Assembly: GCA_016708435.1 (NCBI GenBank)
Contig: JADJFV010000002.1
Coordinates: 344,570-408,569 of the forward strand
Source of the DNA: Leptospiraceae bacterium
GTDB lineage: Bacteria > Spirochaetota > Leptospiria > Leptospirales > Leptospiraceae
Direction: 5' to 3'
DNA: 64,000 nt
Numbering within the stretch: position 1 is the first letter of the stretch; each line of letters starts with the position of its first letter. Below, piece by piece: positions 52,003-60,333 of the stretch. The notes under the pieces are model-generated. The model had not been told where the DNA came from. It searched no databases and saw nothing but the letters and a program-made list of their open reading frames with translations. The position numbers and the translations under genes are program-made.

Positions 52003-52087
52003 AAATTTAAAGTTTTCTCATTTGGTTTAAATTAGTTATTGCTAGAAAAATGCATTAGATTAGAATATGTGTCATAATTTACTAGCT

Positions 52088-52105
52088 GAAAGTTAATTAA
52101 CTTTC
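52088..52105. promoter_or_regulatory. Perfect 18-base palindrome
   Basis: GAAAGTTAATTAACTTTC is fully palindromic and lies 33 bases upstream of the start of the ATP-binding membrane protein gene and 86 bases from the divergent HtrA start. It may be an operator for either gene. Confidence 0.45.
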
Positions 52106-52137
52106 GCATTCTATATAGTAAAGATTATTTTTTTGAA

Positions 52138-53280
52138 ATGAACTTAATTGTTGAAATATTATTTTCTATTCTCACGATTTTAATCGTCTTTATGCTGTTT
52201 TTAGTTTCTGTATTTCGCGTTCCTATTACTTCTACAAAGATATCTTTCGGTCTGTTTGGACTTACTTTAAGTCTCTGGAATTTTATGGAAATTTTGCATA
52301 AATTGCAAGTGATAGACTTTGCTTCCTTTTATCTTCAACAGATTGTTTATTCTAACTTAACAGTTTATTTGTTAGTAATTTTTGGATTGCACTTCCCGTT
52401 TTATCGAAGGCGAGAAGTATTGATAACCATTTACACTGCTTTCGTTGGTGGAGTAGGTTACTTGATTACCATTCAGACTTTTTCGATTCCCTATTTCGAT
52501 GCCCATTTCCCGCTTGAAAGTCAATTCTATGAGAAAATTAACTATTTCTTGACAAGAGCCTTTTCTGTGTTTGCGCTTCTTTCTTTTTTAGTGATCGTAA
52601 TTTACAAGTTGACCCATGCGAGCAATCGACTGAAGAAATTCCTTTACCGCTCTCTTTCTTATCTTGTAATCCTCATAGTTTTCATTTTGACTTTAAATTA
52701 TTATTTGACCCTTGACTACAATGTCCTCAAGGCGAATGTCAATGTTCTCTTTATTGATATTCTATTTCTCTCTGTGGTTTTACTCTCTCTTATTCAATTC
52801 AAATTTATCGCTTTTTATCCGGGCTTTCTTTCCATTTTTATATACGGAGAATTACCTAGGCTAGTGATTCAATCGATTGCCCCATCCAATTTGGCAGGTG
52901 CACAATCTCTAAAAGAAGAACTCTGGAAAATTTACGAGCTAGAAAATTGGAAGAAGTTCCTAAACGAATTTTGGTTTAGCATTATCATAGATGAAACTTT
53001 AGACAATGCAGTCGAGCATGGGGGTAGACGTTTTGATGATGAAGTGACTGTGCAAGTATTTGAAACCAGTAAATTTTTAGATGTCTATGTGATTGATAGT
53101 GGCAAAGGTTTTGAGCCAGAATTAATTCCTGATCCCGCTAGACCGGATCGCATTCATGTTCCAACCGGTCGAGGAATTCATATCATGAAAAAATTATTTC
53201 AGGTCAATTGGAACTTTTTAGGCAATGAAATACGAGTTCGAATTTCCAAAAATCCCGCCGACAACCCCGAAGAAGTTTAA
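52138..53280 (+). CDS. Membrane protein with RsbW-like ATP-binding domain
   Basis: A 380-residue protein: seven or so hydrophobic helices at the N-terminus (residues 5-235) resembling histidine-kinase 7TM domains, then a HATPase_c_2 domain (DETLDNAVEHGG, DSGKGFEPE, PTGRGIHIMKKLF) with all ATP-binding boxes. No phospho-acceptor histidine box is seen, so it is not a classic histidine kinase. It may be an anti-sigma-like serine kinase controlled by a membrane sensor. Downstream is a small lipoprotein gene. Confidence 0.8.
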   Translation: MNLIVEILFSILTILIVFMLFLVSVFRVPITSTKISFGLFGLTLSLWNFMEILHKLQVIDFASFYLQQIVYSNLTVYLLVIFGLHFPFYRRREVLITIYTAFVGGVGYLITIQTFSIPYFDAHFPLESQFYEKINYFLTRAFSVFALLSFLVIVIYKLTHASNRLKKFLYRSLSYLVILIVFILTLNYYLTLDYNVLKANVNVLFIDILFLSVVLLSLIQFKFIAFYPGFLSIFIYGELPRLVIQSIAPSNLAGAQSLKEELWKIYELENWKKFLNEFWFSIIIDETLDNAVEHGGRRFDDEVTVQVFETSKFLDVYVIDSGKGFEPELIPDPARPDRIHVPTGRGIHIMKKLFQVNWNFLGNEIRVRISKNPADNPEEV

Positions 53281-53357
53281 AAAAAAGAAAAAAACGGTTT
53301 TCATTGAGCCTAGCAAGGATATTTTGAGTAAAAAAACCATTGAAGGAATCAAATCGA

Positions 53358-53636
53358 ATGAAAAAAATATTAGTTATCGCTATGTTACTCGGAGCATCTA
53401 TCGTGTTTTCTAATTGCGGCAAAGAAGCTGTAAGCGCTGCTGAATGCGAGCCAATCGTAAACCAAATGTTTACCAATTTAGCAAAAGAGTTAAAGCCTGA
53501 AGAAGCAGAAAAAGTAAAAGCTATGGAAGGAACTCTCAAAGCAGGCGTTGTAAAAGAATGCACCTCTGGAAAATACAATCTAGATTGCTTAAAAGCTGCA
53601 ACCAACATCGCTGCTTTACAAACTTGTAAAAAATAA
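53358..53636 (+). CDS. Small cysteine-containing lipoprotein (TIGR04454-like)
   Basis: A 92-residue lipoprotein with lipobox SIVFSNCG and conserved cysteines in AAECEPIV, VKECTSGKYNLDCLKAA and LQTCKK. The spacing resembles the TIGR04454-type lipoproteins of Leptospira, which I recall but cannot check. The ATG at 53358 has GAAGGA about 11 bases upstream. Function unknown. A dispersed repeat begins 9 bases after the stop. Confidence 0.7.
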   Translation: MKKILVIAMLLGASIVFSNCGKEAVSAAECEPIVNQMFTNLAKELKPEEAEKVKAMEGTLKAGVVKECTSGKYNLDCLKAATNIAALQTCKK

Positions 53637-53644
53637 AAATTATT

Positions 53645-53806
53645 GCCACAGAGGCACGGAGACACAGAGAAGATTGAGTTCTGAGTTTCCGTGTTTGGAA
53701 CAAATATCACATTGTAATTGATTTATATTAACCTTAATTACGAAAACAAGCAATATTTTTCAAAGGACTCTCCCGAAAAACCTCTGTGTCTCCGTGCCTC
53801 TGTGGC
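53645..53806. repeat. Perfect 25-bp inverted repeat with 112-bp centre
   Basis: The arms 53645-53669 (GCCACAGAGGCACGGAGA...) and 53782-53806 are exact reverse complements over 25 bases and flank 112 bases that hold no gene. A third, slightly different copy is at 54089-54113 and a fourth at 10441-10466. The pair could be a small mobile element or a dispersed repeat inserted twice. Confidence 0.8.
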
Positions 53807-53815
53807 TAATCCTAG

Positions 53816-54148
53816 TCACCTCAACACATAAAATCCTTTCTCGTCCGTGTAGCAACCGTGTTCGCGGTAAGGTCCGCCTTCTTTCATAAATAGAATTCTT
53901 TGCGCATAACGCTCTCTTTTTTTCATACATCGTAAACACACATCAAAGCGAATTGCCCATTCACATTCTTCCGGTCGAAAAATTGGAAACACTCGAAGTA
54001 GGGGCTTAGATTCTTCTTCGCTAGAAAATTCCTGCCCAAAAAGAGAGAATCCAAAGAGGATTAGGATTGCTAAAAGGAAGATTCTTTTGCCAGAGAGGCA
54101 CGGAGGCACAGAGGATTTACAAATACGATTTTGATTACTATTGCGCAT
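53816..54148 (-). CDS. Small secreted protein with repeat-derived N-terminus
   Basis: A 110-residue protein with a hydrophobic segment (FLLAILILFGFSLFG) and four cysteines in the mature part (EECEWAIR, DVCLRCMKK, EHGCYTDE). No family is recognised. The copy of the dispersed repeat at 54089-54113 lies inside its first 20 codons and encodes part of the pre-signal region, so the native start was probably displaced. The only ATG in frame is at 54148. Confidence 0.5.
   Translation of the reverse strand: MRNSNQNRICKSSVPPCLSGKRIFLLAILILFGFSLFGQEFSSEEESKPLLRVFPIFRPEECEWAIRFDVCLRCMKKRERYAQRILFMKEGGPYREHGCYTDEKGFYVLR
54089..54113 (+). repeat. Third copy of the 25-bp dispersed repeat
   Basis: The 25 bases starting GCCAGAGAGGCACGGAGGCA differ from the arms at 53645 by two bases. 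It falls inside the start of a reading frame on the minus strand. Confidence 0.75.
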
Positions 54149-54252
54149 AATTATAAAAAAAATATATCCCCATTTTCACAAATCACTTTTTCAAGATCAA
54201 AACTGAATACGCAAGCTAGAATATATTATATGCATGGGTTGAACGGACGCCC

Positions 54253-55218
54253 ATGCGACGAGTATTGCGCCCCGTTGGGGCTTTAGTAAATTTGCACATC
54301 TTTTTCGTTTTCTTACCTATACAGAGTAGGAGTCAGACTACTTTGTATATTTGTTCAACCGAAAAAATTAAACCAGCTTACCTTCCCGCCTTCGAAAGAT
54401 GGAGTCTATACAAATCTATTTGGATGGATCACTGGGAAGAGTTTCGGAGAATTTATAACACAAGATTCTTGTCGAAGTATGGAGAACTTTCGGACGGGAA
54501 AATAGAAGAGGTGGAAAAGCTTTTTAGGTTGCGGAATTTTCAGAATGGGTTCCAGAGATATTCTTGTGAAGAATGCGACGTAAACTTAATCGTTCCATTT
54601 AGTTGTAAATCAAGACTTTGTTTGTCCTGTTATCGCAAGAAACTTTTCGGTTGGTCGGTTAATCTTTCTCATATACTAAACATAGACTTGCGGCATATTC
54701 ATATTACCTTTACCATTCCAGGGACTGTATCTAATATTCTTTTCCTGAGAAGAGGCGAAGTCGAAGATATGATTTCTATCGCGGCTGAGGTATACAAGAA
54801 AGAATTAATCAAATTCGCAAAACTGAAATTTAAGAAGGAAGAATTTACAATCACTGACAAAGATTGGTTACCCGGAAGTATTGCCACCCTACACAAATGC
54901 GGCAATAGCTTAAATTTTAATCCACACGTGCACCTTGTTGGAACAACAGCTATTATCCACAAAGAGACAAAGGAAGTATTAAATCTTTCTTTTTTGCGTT
55001 ACAAGAAATTTGCATTTTCATGGATGAAGGCATTCTGTAAACATTACGAAAAAGAAAAAGTTATCACAAAAGCGGAATCTCTTGTTATCCAAAACAAATA
55101 CAAGAATGGTTTTCATGTTTATTTTCAGCCGATTGCAGGAGAAGAGAAAGAACCACTTTTTAGAACAGCGGAGTATATTGCATCAGGATGTTTTCACAAT
55201 TCACAGATTCAAAAGTAG
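54253..55218 (+). pseudogene. IS91-family transposase, N-terminal part
   Basis: A 321-residue frame with the zinc-binding domain (YSCEECDVNL then FSCKSRLCLSCYRKK) and the HUH motif of rolling-circle replication (NFNPHVHLVG). Near its end is EYIASGCFHNS, which corresponds to the catalytic tyrosine region. It stops at TAG after ATT CAA AAG; with one more A in that run the frame would continue into the downstream frame. The first 30 residues may not be translated, as the true start is uncertain. Confidence 0.78.
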
Positions 55219-55637
55219 ATGATGGTTCGGCAAGCTCGCCTAGGCTACCAACCGGACTAGCAACTGTTACATTTCGATACAAGAGTTGGGTAGAGAAAGA
55301 TACACGAGAGAAAAGTTTTCAGGAACAAACGATTGATGTTTATGAATTCATGGCGCGGATGTTATTTTTTCTACCTGAACCAAACCGAAAAATGATTCGT
55401 TATTATGGAATCTATGCAAACCGCATCAAAGAAAAGCTTGAATTCATCGAACAACGAACTTGGGCACAAGCGATAGAAAATAGTTTCGATGCAAAGCCGC
55501 AGCATTGTCCAGATTGCGCAAAGCGAATGCAGCTAACTGTCGTTTATTCTTACTCCGCGAGAAAGACAATGGAAGGATTAAAAGAAACGCATACCTATCT
55601 GAACGGTTACTTTCGACCAAAGGCTCGTCCTCCATAA
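55188..55637 (+). pseudogene. IS91-family transposase, C-terminal part
   Basis: A 149-residue frame in the -1 register relative to the N-terminal part. It contains VTFRYKSWVEKD, TIDVYEFMARMLFFLPEPN and CPDCAKRMQLT, all expected at the end of IS91 transposases. A GC-rich segment containing TTCGGCAAGCTC at about 55229 interrupts the homologous region. Probably not translated alone. Confidence 0.75.
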
Positions 55638-55735
55638 ATAATCTCGAATTATTACTTTTGAATTTTGAATCCTATTGACATTTTTTAAAGCCAGGTTTTT
55701 CTTGGATACCAGAGGTATATCTTCACAATAGTCGG

Positions 55736-55806
55736 GCTTTTAACTTTGTGGGATAGAAGGAGATAGAATTATGGGAGAAGTTGGATGCAGATTACTAGAA
55801 AGAAAA
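55736..55806 (+). repeat. Cassette repeat, copy 1 (right half only)
   Basis: From GCTTTTAACTTTGTGGGATA to TTACTAGAAAGAAAAG this 71-base segment is nearly identical with the right half of copy 2 at 57493-57624. The left half is missing. It contains AGAAGGAG followed 8 bases later by an ATG (55771). Confidence 0.85.
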
Positions 55807-55821
55807 GTTCGTTGTGTCTAA
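55771..55821 (+). CDS. Leader peptide frame inside cassette repeat copy 1
   Basis: A 16-residue frame MGEVGCRLLERKVRCV with a perfect AGAAGGAG ribosome site 8 bases upstream. Its TAA stop overlaps the ATG of the lipoprotein gene (TAATG). Similar frames occur in copies 2 and 5. Translation of the frame would couple to the gene behind the repeat. Confidence 0.5.
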   Translation: MGEVGCRLLERKVRCV

Positions 55822-56951
55822 TGGCAAACAGTCCGTATTCGTTGCTTGTTGTTGTTCTTATGGGAATTCTAGCTCTTGCTGGATGTGAGAAAAAGAAAAA
55901 AGAAACTCCCATCTGGGCGTTGGGATTAATGGGTAGTTCGTCGGCTACTGGAACTGGAACTGGAATTGGAACTGGAATTGGAACTGGAACTGGAACTGGA
56001 ACTGGAACTGGAACTGGAACTGGAACTGGAACTGGAATTGGAACTGGAACTGGAACTGGAACTGGAACTGGAACGGGAACGGGAACGGCAGCAACTTACA
56101 CAATTGGCGGAACGATTACAGGACTTACTGCATCTGGATTAGTTTTGCAAAACAATGCAGGAGATGATCTGACAGCGGCAAGCGGTGCGGCAATATTCAC
56201 ATTCACAACGAAGATAGCAAGTGGGGCAGCTTATGCTGTGATGGTAAAAACACATCCTACAGGATTAACCTGTTCGGTGGCAAGTGGCACAGGAACGGCA
56301 ACTGCAAATGTAACGAATGTAAGTATTACCTGTGCAAGTTCTTGTGCTGGTTCAACGGTTATAAGAAATTGGGGAACTTTTACAGATTGCAATGATGGAA
56401 CTGTCAAACTAGATGTCACTGCTGGAACGTTTGGCGGACAAACCTACACAGCACAGACTCTGATATGGATGAAATGCAGTTATGGACAAACATGGAAATC
56501 AGCAACGAATGATTGTACAGGAACTGGCACTGCAACAGCTTACGGGGCAACACAAGTTCCATATTGTAGTGTAACTGACCAATCGTGCAATGATGTAGGA
56601 ACTGGTATCCTGAATGGGACCGGGACAAGTGGGGCGTATTCAGCTTGCAATGCTTTAAATGCAGGAGCAGGGACGTATGGCAAAACAAACTGGCGTGTTC
56701 CTATAAAAAATGAATTGAAATTGTTAATCGAATGCAACACTACAACAACAATGCCAGTCGATGCGGGAAATTGTGGAGGCTCTCCAAGTCCTTCTATCAA
56801 TACTTTTTTTTCGAATACTCAGGTGAGCTATTATTGGTCGTCGTCCGCCTTCTCTAGTGTCAGCGCGTGGTACGTGTCTTTCGGCGGTGGTAACGTAACC
56901 AACAACATTAAGGACGCTGGCTATTTTGTTCGGTGTATTTCCGGACCGTGA
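55821..56951 (+). CDS. DUF1566 (Lcl_C) surface lipoprotein with Thr-Gly repeat
   Basis: A 376-residue lipoprotein: signal peptide and lipobox LALAGC (Cys 22), a long (Thr-Gly)n linker encoded by 23 hexanucleotide units, a cysteine-bearing beta-rich middle domain, and a C-terminal DUF1566/Lcl_C domain (LIWMKCSYGQTW, NWRVPIKNELKLLIECN, YYWSSSA, WYVSFGGGN, YFVRCIS). The last 45 codons are GC-rich and look like the variable region of a diversity-generating retroelement. The start at 55821 is coupled to the leader frame; an upstream ATG in the repeat (55785) would give MQITRKK-. Confidence 0.82.
   Translation: MANSPYSLLVVVLMGILALAGCEKKKKETPIWALGLMGSSSATGTGTGIGTGIGTGTGTGTGTGTGTGTGTGIGTGTGTGTGTGTGTGTAATYTIGGTITGLTASGLVLQNNAGDDLTAASGAAIFTFTTKIASGAAYAVMVKTHPTGLTCSVASGTGTATANVTNVSITCASSCAGSTVIRNWGTFTDCNDGTVKLDVTAGTFGGQTYTAQTLIWMKCSYGQTWKSATNDCTGTGTATAYGATQVPYCSVTDQSCNDVGTGILNGTGTSGAYSACNALNAGAGTYGKTNWRVPIKNELKLLIECNTTTTMPVDAGNCGGSPSPSINTFFSNTQVSYYWSSSAFSSVSAWYVSFGGGNVTNNIKDAGYFVRCISGP
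55951..56088 (+). repeat. 23-unit hexanucleotide tandem repeat
   Basis: Twenty-three units of GAACTG (variants GAATTG and GAACGG) encode a Thr-Gly/Ile-Gly linker right after the lipobox of the DUF1566 lipoprotein. Units are in frame, so copy-number change alters only the length of the linker. Confidence 0.92.
56817..56951 (+). other. DGR-like variable region at the C-terminus of the lipoprotein
   Basis: The last codons of the Lcl_C domain are sharply richer in GC than the rest of the gene and full of NNC/NNT codons (such as TCC GCC TTC TCT AGT GTC AGC) at sites where related domains carry AAC/AAT. Fixed codons between them (TGG, GTG, CGG TGT) are kept. This is the expected trace of adenine-directed mutagenesis. 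No reverse transcriptase or template repeat is in the window. Confidence 0.4.
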
Positions 56952-56989
56952 TGGGATATATTTGGGAATTTTGAATGGGGGATTATTCA

Positions 56990-57033
56990 TATTTGCCCAA
57001 GGGCGTGCGTTAATCCAAGCCCTTGGGCAAATA
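56990..57033. terminator. Hairpin between convergent genes
   Basis: Arms of 15 bases (TATTTGCCCAAGGGC at 56990-57004 and its complement at 57019-57033) enclose a 14-base loop. It lies 39 bases after the lipoprotein stop and covers the last codons of the minus-strand gene. It can end transcription from the left; it is also where a DGR cruciform would be expected, though the loop is large. Confidence 0.55.
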
Positions 57034-57492
57034 CTCTATCGATACACCAAAGTCTTCAACGCCTTCTTCTTTTGCCATTAGCTGCACCATCTTTCTGCCT
57101 TCTCTGATTTTGCTTTGTTCCCATTCGGAAGGAGATATATGTTCAAAATCTAATATTTGAGAAGCTCTTTTGATTCCGTCGTTGTTCGAATTGATGCTGG
57201 TTTTTTCGGGATGATGCATGGATTCGTAAACTAAATCTAACCAATCACGAATGCGAGTAGAAGTTTCAGTGTTTTTATAATTTGGATTTAAAAATACAAG
57301 ACCGTGACCGTAAATATTTAATTCATCTCCCTTGATGTTTTTGGGATTCAAGTTAGAAATCGAAAGTTCATCTTTGATGGGAATTCCAGTCTTCTGGTTT
57401 ATCTTGTAAGGTGCTGTGATGAAAATAACTGCCTACACAGTTTTTTTAATTCCGTAGTTTTTGGAAATGAGTTGCAATTCAGCTATTGCCAT
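57010..57492 (-). pseudogene. Rpn-like (PD-(D/E)XK transposase-family) remnant
   Basis: Read from ATG at 57492, the frame has an in-frame TAG at codon 20 (57433-57435) and then continues to 57010 without interruption. The rest contains DWLDLVYESMHHPEKTS, then ASQILDFEHISPSEWEQSKI and MAKEEGVED, typical for the C-terminus of Rpn/PD-(D/E)XK nuclease transposases. The catalytic N-terminal part is mostly missing. Translation could restart at an ATG at 57351. It starts exactly where cassette repeat copy 2 begins. Confidence 0.6.
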
Positions 57493-57624
57493 AAAATTTT
57501 ACCCTGTTAAGCTCATAACATCTCTTGATGAAAGAGACGCAATCCACTTTTGCTTTACGCTTTAACTTTGTGGGATAGAAGGAGATAGAATTATGGGAGA
57601 AGTCGGATGCAGATTACTAGAAAG
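57493..57624 (+). repeat. Cassette repeat, copy 2 (full length)
   Basis: About 132 bases from AAAATTTTACCCTG to TTACTAGAAAG. It contains an imperfect stem (CAATCCAC with GTGGGATAG, 57540-57577), the AGAAGGAG site and leader frame MGEVGCRLLER, whose TGA stop overlaps a following ATG (57625-57628, ATGA). Confidence 0.88.
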
Positions 57625-57696
57625 ATGAGAATAGGACAAACGACGAAAGCGAATCACACGAGAATGTGGCGCGTGAAGCGAAAGAATGTTATTTAA
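57625..57696 (+). CDS. Very short frame coupled to repeat copy 2
   Basis: A 23-residue basic frame (MRIGQTTKANHTRMWRVKRK...) that starts with an ATGA overlap at the leader peptide stop. Evidence for expression is only its position; it may be the damaged start of a lost cargo gene. Confidence 0.25.
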   Translation: MRIGQTTKANHTRMWRVKRKNVI

Positions 57697-57715
57697 ATTG
57701 AGTCATGCGCACGAA

Positions 57716-58420
57716 TCATGGTAATCGAGCAGCAGCAAGGAGATCAGCTGTGAGAAAATTCTGATGCACGACTCCATTAGCCGCATCCTGTTCGTATTTC
57801 TGTCGAATAGTGTCCATCGCGCTCTGCTCCTCCTGTCTCTGCTGTGGCGTGAGCGTGTGATCCTCCTCTTCACCAGGAGTGAACTCAGCGGAATCAGGTT
57901 TCACTGGGTTGGGAATGCGTGCGATGATGGAGTCGAGGTCAGCTGACGGAATGGCAGTGCCAGCGTCGTGCACTCCAACTGCTGAGATTGGCTCGCAGAG
58001 AGGATTCGATGACAACTCAGATGCGATTGCACTAAGACGACTCAAGTAGGCAGGAGAAGGGGAATTTGAAGAGGAGGAGGAAGCTGCTGCGGCACTACTG
58101 CTGCTGCTTCCACTGCGGCGCGATTCGAGAATCTTCACCCATTCAGTCAAGATGAAACCGAGTGCACTCACGATTTCACCTTCTTTCGATGCGGGTTTCT
58201 TGCGTTTACTCTTTGTTTTGCCTTTGGAGCCCTCACTCACACTCGCACTTGACGATGTGCTTGGAAGACGCATTCTCCATTTCAACTTATCTTCCGCCAA
58301 CACTTGCATGCCGAGTGAAGTTGCATGGGCAGGGTGAAATGTAGCGAGCGCGGCGATCTTTGCTGCGGTGGATGAAGCTGCTTCTGCTGAGGAGGATGCT
58401 TTTGCTTTTTTAGTTGGCAT
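57716..58420 (-). CDS. GC-rich Ser/Ala-rich protein of foreign origin
   Basis: A 234-residue frame with GC content near 50%, far above its neighbours, and low-complexity runs of Ser and Ala, basic KSKRKKPASK, and only two segments that look folded (IVSALGFILTEWVKILESR; LTPQQRQEEQSAMDTIRQKY). No bacterial family is recognised; the composition resembles proteins of microbial eukaryotes. It lies in opposite direction between cassette repeat copies 2 and 3. Long open frame and non-random codon use argue for a real coding past. Confidence 0.55.
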   Translation of the reverse strand: MPTKKAKASSSAEAASSTAAKIAALATFHPAHATSLGMQVLAEDKLKWRMRLPSTSSSASVSEGSKGKTKSKRKKPASKEGEIVSALGFILTEWVKILESRRSGSSSSSAAAASSSSSNSPSPAYLSRLSAIASELSSNPLCEPISAVGVHDAGTAIPSADLDSIIARIPNPVKPDSAEFTPGEEEDHTLTPQQRQEEQSAMDTIRQKYEQDAANGVVHQNFLTADLLAAARLP

Positions 58421-58432
58421 GATGAATATGAG

Positions 58433-58566
58433 AAAATTTTACCCGTTTAGTTCAAAACATCATTTTATGAATAAGGAGCAATCCATTTTTGCTTTAAGCT
58501 TTTAATTTGTTGGATAGAAAGTAATAGATTTATCGAGAAGTTGGATGCAGATTACTAGAAAGAAAA
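58433..58566 (+). repeat. Cassette repeat, copy 3 (full length)
   Basis: About 134 bases from AAAATTTTACCCGTTTAG to TTACTAGAAAGAAAAA. The sequence is nearly the same as copy 4. The leader ATG is changed (TTTATCGAG instead of TTATGGGAG) and the leader frame runs in phase into the coiled-coil frame behind it. Confidence 0.88.
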
Positions 58567-58578
58567 ATTATTAGCGAA

Positions 58579-58809
58579 GTGGGTAATATTGATTCGCTGG
58601 TAAATTCTGTTGACGAGACAATGAAGAGTCAAACGGAAATTTACAATACTTTCCGTGAAAAGATTGAGCAAATTAATAATGAAGCAATTCAAATTACTCA
58701 TATTACGACAGAACAAATGAACAACGTCCACTCGGTTATGGATTCAATCAATCAACTTAACCGAGATTTTATCAATCTTTTAACAGTTCAAAAAACGAAC
58801 GGCAAGTAA
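58579..58809 (+). CDS. Coiled-coil fragment, chemoreceptor-like
   Basis: A 76-residue helical frame (VNSVDETMKSQTEIYNTFREK, split into VNSVDETMKS and QTEIYNTFREK; then HITTEQMNNVHSVMDSINQL) that looks like part of a methyl-accepting or sensor coiled coil. Upstream the same frame extends through the cassette repeat (EVGCRLLERK). Probably a truncated gene captured next to the repeat; no start with a good ribosome site is present. Confidence 0.4.
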   Translation: MGNIDSLVNSVDETMKSQTEIYNTFREKIEQINNEAIQITHITTEQMNNVHSVMDSINQLNRDFINLLTVQKTNGK

Positions 58810-58997
58810 ATGAATAAAAGTAAAATCCCGCCCTATCCTATTCTAAAACTCTCTCTAAGAAATCTGCCTGCTCGGTAAGGTTTCGTAAAAAAACGAGTAT
58901 AAATCGAAAAGTGATTACACTATGTCTATACTTTGTGATTTCATAATCAGCAGGAAACAGACAATTTTCGAAATACTCGCCATAGATTGTAAGTCAA

Positions 58998-60126
58998 CTA
59001 AAACTGACAAGCACCTGCCGGGGCAGACTGCACACATGAGGAAGACCCAGAATAGCTTCCGTAGCATATACTGCTCGCTGTGCAAGAATAGGGAGTAGAC
59101 GCACCGCAACCTGCGAAAGTACCTGTAGTATTGCAAGTCATGTTCGCAACTGTATTTACTCTGAAAGAAGATAAAGTTGAAACAACAGAACCATACGAAT
59201 TAGTGGCAGTAATTCCAATGCTAGTGGTGCTGGTTCCAGCAGGCGTTGTGCCCGTGATTGCTCCGGTTGTAGTATTTAAGGAAACTCCGGCAGGCAATGT
59301 TCCCGTTGTAAGAGCATAGGTTACTGTGCTAGCGGAAGATACAGTTGGTGTTAAATTGACTGCAGAATTAACTGCATAATAAGCAATGAACAAGGAAGAA
59401 TAGGACACGGTTAATGCCGGTATAGTAATGGAAGCGGAAGTTGTAGTCTTAGTACCTGCTGAATTTGTCAGCGTTATAGTGTAAGTGGTTGATGCCTGAG
59501 TAGTTGTAGGAGTTCCCGATATCACACCTGTAGAGGTATTTAGTGTTAGCCCCGCTGGCATAGAAGGACTAATGCTAAACGTACAAGGAACACATCCGAA
59601 ATAGCTAACAGAAGCCGATGTAACAGGAATACCTGCTGGATAAGTTCCAGAAAGAAAAACGTAAGTAGGCGCGGTTGCATTTACAGTCAAATCAAAAGTA
59701 GTTGTTGCGGTCTGTCCATTTGCAGTTCCTGATAAAGTGTAAGTTGTCTTAGCAGAATCTACAGTCGGTGTCCCTGTAATGGTCGCAGTGGTTTGTCGAT
59801 CCAGCGGTTAAAGTCAAACCACTCGGAAGTGCAGGTGAAATTGTATAGGTAGCGCTAAGACTATTGCTTGCGTAACAATTCACAGAGGTCATTGCTGTTC
59901 CCGCAGTCAATGTGATTCCATTGGTAACAGAACTGCAGGTAATGGTAAAACTCGTCGCTGTTGAGCCGGTAGCAGAACTTGAGCGACTCGTCGATGATCC
60001 AGAAGCGGCTAATACTGCGATGGCGGTGGTACTGCTATTATCCGTCTTTTTTGTTTCGCACGAGCTAATAAACAAAATAGCGAAAATGAGCATTATTGAT
60101 TTGATGTGATTTGATTTGGAAATCAT
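58998..60126 (-). pseudogene. Putative Ig-like (He_PIG) lipoprotein, frameshifted
   Basis: Two frames of one gene. The first (60126-59749) has a signal peptide and lipobox LFISSC, a Ser/Thr-rich linker and a cysteine pair; the second (59690-58998) carries repeated He_PIG domains (MPAGLTLNTSTGVISGTPT, LPAGVSLNTTTGAITGTTP) and a cysteine-rich end. The shift is near 59785-59805: the other frame there reads ATITGTPTVDSAKTTYTL, which joins the two halves. A GGGAG ribosome site precedes the ATG. Confidence 0.75.
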
Positions 60127-60333
60127 GAATTAATTCTCCCGTAGAATTGTTAATTCCCAAGTTGTAATATTATATATTTACTTGTCAATGAATTTTAAAA
60201 AAAGGAAAAGCTAAACTGATCCTCTCCTTTGGGGTGACTACCAAAAAATACCAGAAGTTAGTTCTATTAGAAAATCTCCTATCTATACTCTGTCCACAGT
60301 TTGGTTCATCTATTGAAATGAGTTCAAACATAT

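Larger units (their letters stand above)
54232..55637 (+). mobile_element. IS91-family insertion sequence, frameshifted
   Basis: The element comprises two adjacent frames of one transposase. Just upstream lie the short inverted repeat GCATGGG / CCCATGC (54232-54256) and the hairpin CCCC-GTT-GGGG (about 54270-54280), the kind of palindrome seen at ends of rolling-circle IS91 elements. No terminal inverted repeats or target duplications were found, as expected for this family; the exact ends are unclear. Confidence 0.65.

Noticed and set aside
53225..53413. 62-residue Lys-rich frame
   Set aside because: It lies mainly in the end of the ATP-binding membrane protein gene and the start of the lipoprotein gene in another frame, with no ribosome site.
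55188..55218. Programmed frameshift in the IS91 transposase
   Set aside because: Only A AAG before TAG is present, not a full heptamer, and IS91 elements are not known to use frameshifting. A lost A in the run is simpler.
57764..58344. Plus-strand frames across the GC-rich segment
   Set aside because: They are short and overlap the long minus-strand frame, which has the better coding signal.
58810..58997. Gap after the coiled-coil fragment
   Set aside because: A 17-codon frame starting at 58810 is too short to support; nothing else is seen in this stretch.
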